A stretch of 64,000 nucleotides of DNA from Hofstenia miamia (lineage: Eukaryota; Xenacoelomorpha; Acoela). The stretch spans positions 2,116,321 to 2,180,320 of the forward strand of contig SCFE01000037.1 in NCBI GenBank assembly GCA_004352715.1. The letters run 5' to 3'. The number at the start of each line of letters is the position of its first letter. Position 1 is the first letter of the stretch. The notes beneath the pieces were generated by a model. The model made no database searches, was not told the DNA's origin, and saw only the letters and a program-made list of their open reading frames with translations. Both the position numbers and the translations under genes were made by a program. This document shows, piece after piece, positions 9,987 to 21,087 of this stretch.

Positions 9987-12900
9987 TACTAGAATCCTTC
10001 CTAAACAAATATGAGCATGATGAAGATTGAAGCCTCATTTTTAGTTTCTGCTGGATATCTACTATTATCATTAGTGTCGCAGTATATGCTATAACACAAT
10101 ATAAAGCTATGTTTATTACATTGGGGATTTTTACAATTGTTTTGAAAAATTCTAATAGTAATGAATTGCCTTAATTTTAAGAGCATATCAAACCATTTTT
10201 TTTCGTATTTGTAGCATAATTTACGAAAAATAATGGCAAATCCCATTACAAAGTAGTGATTGGTTTGACCTCATTTTGCAATTTATATCTCACTATTTTG
10301 TTGTCTTTTCAAAATCGAAAGTCTTGCTCTGTACCAAAGTATACAACCACATCTACCAACAGCAGTCTCCGGTTTGCTTCAGTTCCGAGAAATATGGAAA
10401 TAAGAAACATTCATGTTGCATATTGCTACAAAAATCATTTAAATTTTGAAGAGGATATCAAAAATTTCTTGCGAAAAATGGATAAAATTTTGGCTGTTAA
10501 TTAAATTCCTGAAGAAATCTCTGTTATAAATGAGAAACATACGCAAACAGAATACAAGACATCTTCAAGAAAATCTCAAACACCAATATTTTCATGTGAT
10601 GCAGCAGTTCAGTGCTATTTAGTTTGGATTGTTTCTCCAAATCGAACTGCAACTAGTTAATGCGACAAAAGCAATTAGCAATGTGAAGGTAAAACTCTTG
10701 ACTTTAATACATTTCTGATTTTGAAAAAAAATTGTACAGCTGAGGAATCTTATATTTAATGTATGCGTTAAATTGTTACATAATGTTAACAATTTCTGGT
10801 AGAGTGTTATTATATATGAAACCAAAAATTCATGTTTATAAAACCCGTGGCTTGGCCTACGTATTAAATTGCACTTTATACATAGCTGTAAACCTCATTC
10901 TTTGAATGACATCCGCTGGGGTATTTTTGTTGATTATAAGTAAGTTCATTCTACGCAAACTAGCCAACACATGCCTTATTGGGGCCAATCTAATGTTACA
11001 ATTTTTGTTTACTTTAAGTAGTCTTGTGGAAATGTAATGTTCACTAGAATGTGCAAAAACAAGTTGGGGATCAACCCCGAGTTTGAAGCAAGGAATACGT
11101 TTCTTCATAATTTATGAACATTGTCTTTTATTCTTTCATGAAGACAGATAAAATGGCATTCCTAATTAGTTAATGCTAGATTTAGATTTGCAATTAAACA
11201 AATTTAAGTTAATCAAGAAAAAAGTAACCAAAACGGGACAAATAGTGAATAAAATTACTTTAATAAAAAGTGACTGAAGAGGCCTGACTAATGCATTGAT
11301 GATCACATTTTGAAAGCATTATTTTCGGCATATACTATTCTACTACAGAATGTAAATCAAACCGCAAAAAAGTAAAATTTAAAAATTTCTTCTTAACTTA
11401 ATTGCTTTGGGATTTTTTATCTATTTGCTTCTAACCAAAGTCTGTATGGACAGAGTACACGAAACTATTAAGTAAACCTAAATCAAAGTTCAGCAAATGA
11501 AATCAACAAAATAAATTTTTGAACTTTAATTTCATTTTTATATATTTCCATGTAAGCAATCATAATCGCAAAGTCATTTTTTCAAATGGAATATTTGTCT
11601 TGGATGACATGGGACTAACAAATCAAAAAGTTTAAAAAATTTTTTTTGAATTCTTTAGAATGAGATCTCAAAATGTATCTTCTGTATTATATAGTTTACA
11701 ATGTATTTCATTTGAAGTATTTTCTATAAATATTGCGTTTATTGATTGAAAATCCAGTTGGATCTTTTCTTAAGCTGCTAATGAATTTTTCTTTTCAAAA
11801 TGATTATCATATTTTTGTTCTTTTCTAACAAATTTCAACGAAAATAGAATCAGTAAACTTCAATACATTTGCAGGGTTACTTTGAAAGTTTTCATTTTCT
11901 TCACATATTTGCAAGAATTACAAAAAGAACATTTCAGTGAGATAAACTTATGAACATATAGGATTGCCATAAATACTAAAAAATTATATGCTTCAATTTT
12001 CTATTGCAACCTCATTGTCTTCAATGTTTGTGTGTATGTGACAGGCAAAAAGAAAAACATATATAATATACAAAATTTTATGAAACATAAATTTGATATC
12101 ACATTTAATGTTAATTTATTTCATTAATGTATGAAAATATTAAAATCAGAAAAATATTGCATAAATATTACAAAAAATTTAAAATTTTCTTGTAGATTGT
12201 TTGAAACTATTTTTATCAAATGGCTTTGTTTTGCTCACTAAAAATAACTATTTATGATGATACTATAATTTCACAATTGTATAATAATAAATTTGAAATA
12301 ATACCCAGTTTATCAAAAAAAAATAGAGTATAACTTCAGAGTGCAACGGGTTATATCAAGAATGGAAAATCAAAACTCCATGTGAGTTTGAATAATTTTA
12401 GAAAATATTACAAGAACAAAATTTCAAATTCTTATTAATCTTTCAATAGTAATTTCCTTAATTTATAAAATTGAAAGATCATTTCAAAATCCCATTAAGC
12501 TCATTATAGTAATGCAGAATTATATAACAAATTACGCTTTTAATTTTATAAAATTAAATGCGAAAATTAAAATAAAAAATGTGCTAAATTATATAATGAA
12601 ACTTAATATCAAACAAAGCCTTACTATATGATTCAAGTTCAAATATAGAAATGGCAAAATACAGTGCTTTAACATAGAAAGGTAAGTTTATATTTTTCAT
12701 AGAAATAAATTCTAAGGTACACAAGCACCATCAAGCCGCATAACCTAGATTATTGGACATCATTCAAATTAGTTAAAACCCCAAATTTGCTAAGAACAGG
12801 GTTATTCAACTGGAGTTTTTATAATTTAATTGGAAGAAAGAGCGCAACCCATTGGTCCCACAAAAAAGATCTTGATACGAAATACTTTGTTTTAAGTTAT

Positions 12901-13054
12901 GCATAGATATCCAAAGCTATTGATTTTTCATTAAGAATGATGCACATGAATCTTTTGATAATGAAATCAACAGTAACAATGAGGCATCAATAGTATTCGA
13001 AATTGAAAATGAAAAGGTAAGCGAGTTTCCATGCTTACTGTAGCACTATTTTTT
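9987..13054. other. PMPCB 5' flank and AT-rich intergenic DNA
   Basis: Contains the PMPCB promoter, but I could not identify a TATA box or initiator. ORFs at 10256-10504 (plus, 82 codons) and 10857-11108 (minus, 83 codons) have no recognisable domain. From about 11,100 to 13,050 the sequence is very AT-rich with no feature I can support. Confidence 0.5.
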
Positions 13055-14460
13055 TTAAACATAAACTAACATATGCACCTGTTTTTGTATTTCTGCAATT
13101 GATATCATTCTGCTGAAGCATTTGCTGCCTCTCTTATGGTAGCTAAGGTAATTATCAAAGAATAATGTGCTTGTAGTTTGCTTTTCTATGTATTTATACA
13201 GAGTTATTAGACTAATGTAAATTGTGAAGTATTTTGGTGACAACATTTTGATTTCATTGAGCTTTCTACCCGTCTCTTGTCTACCAATGCCATACATTGT
13301 TGTTAATTACCAGTAGAACACAGTGTATTTATGTATTTATGCGTTCTGATAATTCTATGCTTATGTTGTTCAATAATATACAGGCGTACCGATAGTGACA
13401 TTACTAGAGCATCTATTAATGTCTTATTTTTAGTGATAATTTTTATTTGGCGAATACTCTGGATACCTGCTACCATTTTACCAAGCTTGCTTTTAAAGAA
13501 CAACTTGAAATTTAAATTTCTATCAATCTCAACAATATGATTCTTAATTTCATTTGACAGTTGAAGTTCTGGCGTTTCACTACTTGTATGTAAAGTAATA
13601 GTTTTGGCAAGATCTCTGGATTCATTTGGAGAAAAAATTGTAAACTGCGTCTTTTGCTCATTCAAATTCAATTTATGCTGCTGAAGATATCTCTTAATGT
13701 TCATGAGATCAGATTTTAAATATTCTGTTGCTATGATGGGACTACTATGATTTGCTATTATACATATATCGTCAGCATATTGAATTATATTACAATTTTT
13801 TACATATTTACAGATATCATTTATGAACACATTAAAAAGAATAGGCCCAAGTACTGAACCTTGGGGTACGCCTTTGTCTGTGGTTACAAAATTTGAGTAT
13901 ATGTTATTTACTTTGACACGCTGTTGTCTACAACTTAAGAAACTTTGCACCAATTTTCTACTTAGCTCATTAAATCCATATCTATATAATTTCTGATTAA
14001 ATATATGAAAATCTAGGCTGTCAAAAGCTTTACCTCAGATCGACTAAAGCTACACTACCGCTAAGACCGTTATTTAAGTTAAACCTTACACTCTCAGTTA
14101 GTTTTAGCAAGGCATTTGCTGTACTATGTGCTTCTCTAAAACCAAACTGATTTGGTACTAAAATATTATCATTCAGATAGAGATTTATTTGTGCGCATAG
14201 AAGTTTTTCAAAAATTTGTGCAAAGGGATTTGTGATAGAAATAGGGCGATTATTTTCACACTTCGTGGGGTCTCCTTTTTTGAATATGGGTGTTCATCTG
14301 CCTTTTTAAGTACTGCAGGAAAAGTTGAACTGCTAATTGCAAAATTGTATGCAAACAAAAGGTGATCAGCAAAGTAATCGATGTACTCCTTTAAATTAAA
14401 AACTGATATACCACAGCTACCACTGGATGTTGTAGATATCACCTTTAATAATTCCTGTTT
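13055..14460 (-). pseudogene. LINE reverse transcriptase and C-terminal region, broken
   Basis: The 216-codon frame at 13303-13953 carries the RT core: motif B GVPQGSVLGPILF and motif C with the catalytic pair in QYADDICII. Downstream is the usual thumb region (QLSNEIKNHIVEIDRN...). The frame at 14185-14442 carries the RT N-terminal block (SSTFPAVLKKAD), but a frameshift hides its PIS-type motif. The 13055-13297 frame is the C-terminal tail (GRKLNEIKMLSPKYF). Motif A with the first catalytic Asp should lie near 13,960-14,100, where stops and shifts obscure it. The RT can no longer be made as one protein. Confidence 0.82.
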
Positions 14461-15889
14461 ATGAATATATCGAAATGAAAAAGTGGCCTCTAGTTAATCA
14501 ATTTTGTTCTCAAATGGAACAGCCGCACCTGTATAAGTCCCTAGTTTTTTAAAAGTGTGAATTAATTCATCGACTATTAACCTAATATCACTACATACTG
14601 TGTTGTTTACTACTAACTCATTTATAGCACATGACAAACCTTTCTCTCGATTTAATTATCTATTTATAAACCTCCATTTACTCCAAGATTGTTCTAGTTT
14701 GTTATAGAAGTGTTTAGCATTTTGATTTTGCTGAACGTTTTTTATAGCGTGTAGTTTGTTTTTTATACAATTGAAGTTATTAAAGTTCGTTTCCGATCTA
14801 TTGGTGGTTAAATTTTTCCACATTTTCTTTTTCTGCTCTTCTAACATTTGAATTTCCTTACTCTTTGCATTATAACACTGACACGATTTAATATACACAT
14901 ATCTAAATGGTGCTGTTTGTTTAAGCAGGTTTTAAATCCATTTAGCAAAAAATTTATCCTTTCATTTGAATAATTAAGAGTGTAAATGTAGTTCCATGCA
15001 ACATTTTTGAGCGTGCGAGCGAAGAGAGTTTTGTCAAATTCTTTGAAGCTTCTTCTAAGAATTCTTTTCCTCTCTTTAGGGGATATACACATATAAATTG
15101 TGGTAGAAAAAGAATTAAAGACGTAGGTTTCATAATCTAAGCTATCTACGTTTATCAAGAAGTAGCCAATCAGAGTTATGTGTCTTGTTGGTATCTCCTT
15201 ATTTACTACATTCAACTATGTTGAATCACAGAGATCTTATATAATAGCATATTCGGAACTTGAGAGATAGTTGATTTTGAAATCCCCAAAAACATATATA
15301 TCTTTTTCAAGTTGGAATGCATTTTGTAGTTCTACCTATTTCTATTTTATAAATTAGTTATAGTAGTTTTTCCTTGGTGAATAACACACATTTATTAAGC
15401 CTGAAAATTGACAATTTTTATTTTGCGTAATTTCTAACCAGAGGCTCTCAAACCTTTCATGACTTGCTTCTAATTCCTTGCGTCTCTGTGAGTATAGATA
15501 ACGTGGAGCAATTACTATTAGCCCACCTCCTCTGGATTCCCGGTTTTTACATATGGTAACAAAATTTTTCCTGTCAAAGTTGAAAAGTTCAGTTTCAGAG
15601 TTAAACCAGGTTTCTGTAAACGTGTATATTGTGTTATTGTCAAGACTATCGAACATCTCCTTTATTTCACAATATTGTACGTAAATTTAATGTGGTGCCT
15701 AAAGCTCTTTACTTTACATAACTCATTACTGTCATATATTGTTGCACCAGGATTTGGTTTAACATCACCCGCCTCTAATAACAGTGCAAGGAGTGAATTG
15801 AACAACAAATAAATTACGACATGGCGAAATATTAAAACGTTTGCACATACATTTACAAAATATCTGCATCTAGTTTTATTAACTGACAA
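14461..15889 (-). pseudogene. LINE endonuclease with degenerate 2A-like leader, broken
   Basis: At 15662-15889 a hydrophobic leader ends in LLLEAGDVKPNPGA, a variant of the LLxxGDVExNPGP motif that starts many LINE ORF2 proteins and can act as a 2A ribosome-skipping signal. The endonuclease continues at 15354-15656 with FTETWFNSE (the Glu-bearing block) and RGGGLIVIA. The interval 14656-15215 encodes the basic linker before the RT (ERKRILRRSFKEFDK, KKKMWKNLTTNRSE). The catalytic His block was not found. Several frame breaks are present. Confidence 0.72.
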
Positions 15890-15980
15890 GTTTTTTTGTA
15901 TAGATTAGAAATCAAATTTTTGCAATGTGCATTCCAGTCAAATGTTATAATTAAAATCACTACTAAGACGTACCTGAAAT

Positions 15981-16024
15981 TAATAATAATAATAATAATA
16001 ATAACAAGTAATAATAATAAAAAT
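15981..16024. repeat. (TAA)n microsatellite
   Basis: Imperfect TAA repeat between two retrotransposon remnants. It could be an old LINE tail, but I cannot assign it to either neighbour. Confidence 0.85.
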
Positions 16025-16039
16025 AGCTTAGTGTATGTA

Positions 16040-17434
16040 GGTAGAGGCCAATGGAGTTTCACGAAAATGGGTTGAGTTTCTAGAGAGGGAGATGGGAAAG
16101 TGGCAAACTGAGATAGACGGAAACAGGTTGAGGTTCAGGCGAAGCATATTCCAGGGAGACAGCTTAGCACCACTACTGTTTGTAGTAAGCTTAATCCCCA
16201 TCACAGAAAAGTTAAAGGAGACAGGCATAGGGTATAATATAGAGAAGAATGGTAGAGCAGTAAGTGACCTGTGGTACATGGACGACCTGAAGATGTATGC
16301 TAGTTCAAGGAAGATGTTGCAGAAGCAAATGGAGACATTGGAGAAGGCAAGCAGAGATTCTGGGTTGGAATTTGGATTAGGAAAGTGTGCAACAGTGACA
16401 ATGATCAGAAGCAAGTGCATAGATGGAGATGGTTTGAGGACGAGCAGTGGGATAAGATTGAGGAAGTCAAAGAGGGGTACAAGTACTTAGGTGTGATAGA
16501 GAAAGATAAAACAGATCATGAGGAAATGAGGACGAGGTTAAGAAAAGAATACAAGAGGAGAGTAAGGAAGGTACTACAGAAGTCAGCATTGAATGGGCAG
16601 AACAGCATAAAGGCAATTAATACGTGGGCGATACCAGTGTTGAGATATTCGGCAGGAATAGTTAGGTGGAACAAGAATGAACTGAGGGAATTAGACAGGG
16701 AGACAAGGAAGATACTAGCAGCAGAGAGAGCATTCAACCTCAATGGAGATGTAGATAGGCTGTACATGGCAAGGCATAAGGGAGGGAAAGGGCTGCTAAG
16801 TGTGGAGGAGACTGTAGAAGCAGAAGCACTAGGGCTAAAGGAATATGTAGAAGAGCAACCTAGAGGATTCCTATTAGAGGTCACTAAGGAGTTAATGAAG
16901 ATAAGAACTGAGAGTGAAGGAAAGAAAGTATACCAGAGTAGGATGGAATCAGAGAGACAAACAAGGTATAGGCAGAAGGCAATGCATGGAGAATACTGGA
17001 GGAACACAGAAAAGTGTGACAGAGAAGAGAGCAACAAGTGGTTAAAGAAGGCAGGACTGAAGAGAGAAACAGAAGCACTGATAATGGCAGCACAGGAGCA
17101 AGCAATAAGAACAAACTGGGTGAAGAAACATATAGACAAGAATGGAAGGAAGTGATAAGTGTAGGCTATGTAAGTAAGAGTGAGAGAGAGTAGATAACCT
17201 GATAGCAGGGAGAAAAAGAAGATAGACAAGTACATGGAGTTGGCAGAGTAAATAGAAAAACTGTGGAAGTTCAAGAAGTTTAAAGTAGTCTCGGCAGTTG
17301 TATTAGCACTAGCAGTAAGAAGCATAAGAAATACTTGGAGGAGTTGGGAGTACCAAAGTGGGGAGGGGCAGTAGCACAGAAGGCAGCATTGTTAGGAACA
17401 GCTAGAGTCCTGAGGAAACCTCTCTGCAAGTGAA
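16040..17434 (+). pseudogene. R4/Dong-like retrotransposon, 5'-truncated RT and C-terminal region
   Basis: Starts inside the RT palm. FQGDSLAPLLFVVSLIP is motif B and LWYMDDLKMYASS is motif C. A frameshift near 16,400-16,490 moves to the 16385-17155 frame, which carries YKYLGV, IPVLRYSAGIVRW, RLYMARHKGGKGLLSVEE and AAQEQAIRTNWVKKHID, all typical of the R2/R4/Dong group that uses a restriction-like endonuclease. A stop follows at about 17155, then a frameshifted but recognisable tail (AALLGTARVLRKPL) to 17,434. The CCHC and endonuclease residues expected after NWVKKHID are missing or broken. The purine-rich sense strand leaves a long antisense frame open, which is a shadow. Confidence 0.82.
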
Positions 17435-17435
17435 A

Positions 17436-18105
17436 CTAAATCTGCAGTACTTGTAAGAATGTATTGGGGAAAACGGTTAGCTCTCTTTCACTTTTTGCAT
17501 TTTCACAGGACGGAAGTCTCGATCGCAGCATTCTCGTTGAAAACCCGTTCCGTGTCGGTAGCAGGCCAGCCAGAGGGTGATATACGTTTTGAGTTATCGC
17601 ATGATATAGTTTTCTGTCTCTGTCATGAATTATTGTCTGAATTGGCATAAAACTTGAGATTACTCCGAGATAAACGGCTCTTCTTTGTACAGCATCGATA
17701 GAGTTCAGTAGGTATTCGCTCTCTCCTCCCCAAGCCACACACATCCATAAGTAATCACAGAGACCACAAGACTGGAATATAAATATTTTAGTTCTTCCGG
17801 TGAGAATACAAGGTTTTTGAGTTTCTTGAGTAGATAAATAAAGGAGATAGCTTTATTGCACATGCCCAATATATGCGTTTTGAAACCAAAATGTTCATCA
17901 ATAGTTAAACCAAGCACCTTAAGGTGCGAAACCCGGGAACCGTTGGAAGTGGACCAGGAATGTCTCCTTTAAATTGGATGAGTAATTCTCGTTACATCAA
18001 ATCACCAATTTCTGCGTTCCCGCGGCTGCGTCGTCTTTGGAATTCTTTCCTCTATAACAGGTGTTCCCTCATCGGCAAATTTCACTATTTGGCACTCCTT
18101 CTAAA
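17436..18105 (-). pseudogene. Fragment of another LINE reverse transcriptase
   Basis: The frames at 17705-17917 and 17436-17744 join with one frameshift near 17,730. They match the region after the RT catalytic motif: LGLTIDEHFGFKTHI, KYLYSSLVVSVITYG and then RRAVYLGV. Upstream, at about 18,060-18,105, the minus strand reads QIVKFADEGTPVI, which looks like motif C with the second catalytic Asp changed to Glu. No endonuclease and no 3' tail were seen. It runs opposite to the R4-like fragment beside it. Confidence 0.7.
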
Positions 18106-20280
18106 GCAAATCAAACAGATGCATATAATAATGCATACAGAAAATCAATTAGATATTCGCAAGACAATATGCGCAGTCAAAAATATTAATTTATTAACAG
18201 AAAACTGCTAGTATTGATAAAGCATTGCATTACAAGACATGTAATTATTATTTTACTCAGCATCTCTTTTTGGAAAATGTTAATTACAACACAACAACCA
18301 ACTGATTTAAATGTCAAAACGAGATATTTCATTACTACTACTCTACTAAGCAATGAGGATTTGTTTAGCAAAACATAATTGAAGAACTCGTTAATTAACA
18401 AAATTGCCAAATCGATTGCTTTACAATTATGTGAAGTTGAACTACATGCTGTTACGTGCAAAACAAGTGAAATGACCCTGCTATTGATTATATAGTTTTA
18501 TGAAGAAATAGTTAACAGACGCTACATAAGGCCACGGTTAGACTAGGTGATTGGTCACAAAAGCAATTAGAAAATTGCATCACCAGTTAGTAATTAGACT
18601 GCATTGCAATTATAATTGTTGTTGTGATGAAAACAGCTTACCAATCACATTAGAGTGGTTACACTAGGTGATTTGTGACGCATGCGCAATGTTTTTGTAA
18701 AGAAATAACGACTAAAATTTCTGACTGTAGTAAAATTAATCTTTAAAATTATGATAAATGTACAATTATTGGTGAACTTGAAATAGTGTTATCTGTAAAG
18801 CATGTTTTAACAAATTTCAGCTCTTCGACATTAATGCCTTCATCAGTTATTAGTAGGGGTGGAATTCGGATAGTGCAGAGGCGTATGCAGGATTTTCTGA
18901 CTCAATGCAGGGCGAAGCCCGGCAATTTTTTTAAAATATTGAGAAAATACACCCTAAAAATGCATTTCACGATCCTAGCTTTTAAAATTTTCAATTTTTT
19001 AAAGAACAATTTTTTGATTTATCCAGTTAAAATCAAATTTGAAAACCTGCCGGGGGACATTCCACCATGAAATCGAACACGCACTTCTTCGTGATCGTCA
19101 CATCGCTAATTATCTCAGGTCTAACCGTGACCTAAGCAAAGATACTAACGCAAACTAAAAAAGGCGATATCACGTTTTGCGTCAATTTGCTCATAATGCT
19201 TCTTGCACTATATCCTTCAATTATAAATATACATGTTCAATATAAGTATGAAAATAGATAATATTAATAATAATGGATTTAACCAAAATAATGGCGCATA
19301 CAAAAGTAAAATAACATATTTACAAACAAACAAAAAAAAGAAAATAGAGTTGCATTTAGATAAAAAGCTGAATTCAGAGATAGCAGACAGAAGAAACTGG
19401 AAGATGCGTTGTTTGAAAAGTCTAACAGGAGACCACAAACCAAGTTCAAGATCAGAAATTATGAAATTAGCTGGTGGAATTACATGATAAAAAAGTTATT
19501 GGTACAGGTAGCTTTGTGAATGCGAGGTAGAAGAAAACGAACTTTAGAAGAGGATCGTGAGCCACTGATAGAGAGAGAGAATTTTAGAAAATCAAATACA
19601 TCGAAATTATAGAAACCGAGTAGCGGAGATGAAGGAAAGGTTTATTTAATGAGTAGATCCGGTGCAAAAGACGATCAATTTTAGTTGGGAAGGAAGAGTT
19701 GAGATACCAACACTGTTATCGATAACAAAATAACAATATGACTTAGAGATTGTTAATTTGGTGGAGAAGTTAAAAGAACTGGGCATAGTGGATTTGAGAA
19801 GGTAAAAGATAGAAGAGAATTTTTTTAGCTTTGTAAAAAATATGCATAAACCATGAAAGACAACTGGAAATCAAAATACAAAGATCACGAACATAAGGTT
19901 TGAAGGGAACAATGACGCATTTAAAAAGAAATCAGTGGAATGGTTTTTGGAGGAAGAAAATAGGTATAATTCTATACTTTATACATATAATAAATTTCTT
20001 GGAATTTTCTGTAATAATTGCATATCGAAAGAGCTCTGGCAATTGCACCCAGTCGATACTGTACATTGTCTTTAATTATATACCGCGTGATACGAATTTG
20101 GTTAATTATGCAAAGTTATCAATCTATATAAATATTAATTTTAAACTGTTTAAGTAGGGTATTGCATTTCTTATTGTTTATTTTGTCCACGTGCACTCTA
20201 TTCTTATACCTTTGCCATTAATAGTTGAGTCTCCATAGCTCATTTTAATTTTACCGATATATATATATGTTATTACACAG
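18106..20280. other. Intergenic DNA with a degenerate coding-like patch
   Basis: Mostly featureless. Between about 19,233 and 19,960 the plus strand is purine-rich, with broken Arg/Lys/Glu-rich frames (MRGRRKRTLEEDREPLIE), similar in composition to the R4/Dong-like fragment. It may be a 5' remnant of such an element, but no diagnostic motif confirms this. Confidence 0.35.
18530..18690. repeat. Possible small non-autonomous element
   Basis: The 22-bp motif GGTTAGACTAGGTGATTGGT at 18537 recurs with few changes at 18657 (GGTTACACTAGGTGATTTGT), enclosing about 100 bp rich in CAATTA/TAATTG. An inverted copy (ACCAATCACATTA) lies just before the second motif. It could be a MITE; no target duplication was identified. 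Confidence 0.3.
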
Positions 20281-20335
20281 ATTAATTTGATTACAGTTCG
20301 ACAAGTTCCTTCATTTTATCCGGTGAGATTGTTCC

Positions 20336-21077
20336 ATGTCTACTCGAAATCGTATTGGTTCAACATCGAATAGCACCAAATGTGGATCCTGTAGCAAAAA
20401 AGTCGCCCCAAACACTTCTGCTATACAATGCGACAAATGTGAAGTATGGTACCATGCTGCCTGTGTGAATATCACTGGAGCCCAATACTCTGCACTTACG
20501 GAGCTAGAAACGACGGCTTGGTTTTGCCAACCGTGTTTCAAGGCTCGAAAAGAACAGCTATCCATAACTGCTGAACTCTCGAAAGTTAGCCAAGCAGTTG
20601 CTGAAATCAAATCTGTGATCAAGAACGGACCTTCCACAAATACAACATACACAAAGCACACAACTACTCCGAACCTTCCCATGAAACACAAATCAAGGTA
20701 GTTGGCATCTCTGAAAACGGTGAAAAGTTCTCAAACGACAGGAAGTTTAAGGACAAGGAAACTATTGAAAAGGTGCTAACAGATCTTGGTGTTCCTGATA
20801 ACAATATCGCTGACTGCTACCGACGTGGTAAATTTGATGAACAAAGAAAATGCCCCTGATTGTTACCTTTTCGTCTGTCTGGGAAGCCCGCAAGCTCAAG
20901 AGCAAAGCAATTGAGTCCAAACTGTACAACTCACAGGGTATTCTTATCTTATCCGAACTATCACCAAAAGAAAAGGCTATTGAACAAACTCTCCTGAAAC
21001 AAAGACTGGATTTAATAAATCAAGGCGTTCCTCGTGAAAATCTAAAGATTAGAAATCTCAAACTTTACAACAAATAA
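20336..21077 (+). pseudogene. LINE ORF1 with PHD finger, frameshifted
   Basis: The ATG at 20336 opens a frame with a Cys4-His-Cys3 PHD finger at residues 16-62: CGSCSKK, CDKCEVWYHAAC and WFCQPC. The next block (SITAELSKVSQAVAEIKSVI) could be a coiled coil for trimerisation. A frameshift just before the stop at 20701 separates this from VVGISENGEKFSN... and a second shift near 20,850 precedes PLIVTFSSVWEARKL, the RRM-like region usual in CR1-group ORF1 proteins. In such elements the protein binds element RNA. It ends at 21077, close to the ORF2 start. Confidence 0.78.
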
Positions 21078-21087
21078 TTGACTATCC

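Larger units (their letters stand above)
13055..15889 (-). mobile_element. Degenerate non-LTR retrotransposon (Jockey/CR1-like)
   Basis: Reading the minus strand from 15889 to 13055 gives, in order, an ORF2 leader with a 2A-like motif, an AP-type endonuclease, a linker, a reverse transcriptase and a C-terminal region. Frameshifts and stops break it repeatedly, so it is a dead copy. Its C-terminus resembles that of the LINE fragment at 6.0-6.7 kb. Confidence 0.8.

Noticed and set aside
10857-11108. Possible host genes at 10256-10504 (plus) and 10857-11108 (minus)
   Set aside because: Short frames with no motif, no convincing splice context and ordinary AT-rich composition.
16516-17325. 269-codon minus-strand ORF
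   Set aside because: It is antisense to the R4/Dong-like coding sequence. Purine-rich sense codons keep the opposite strand free of stops.
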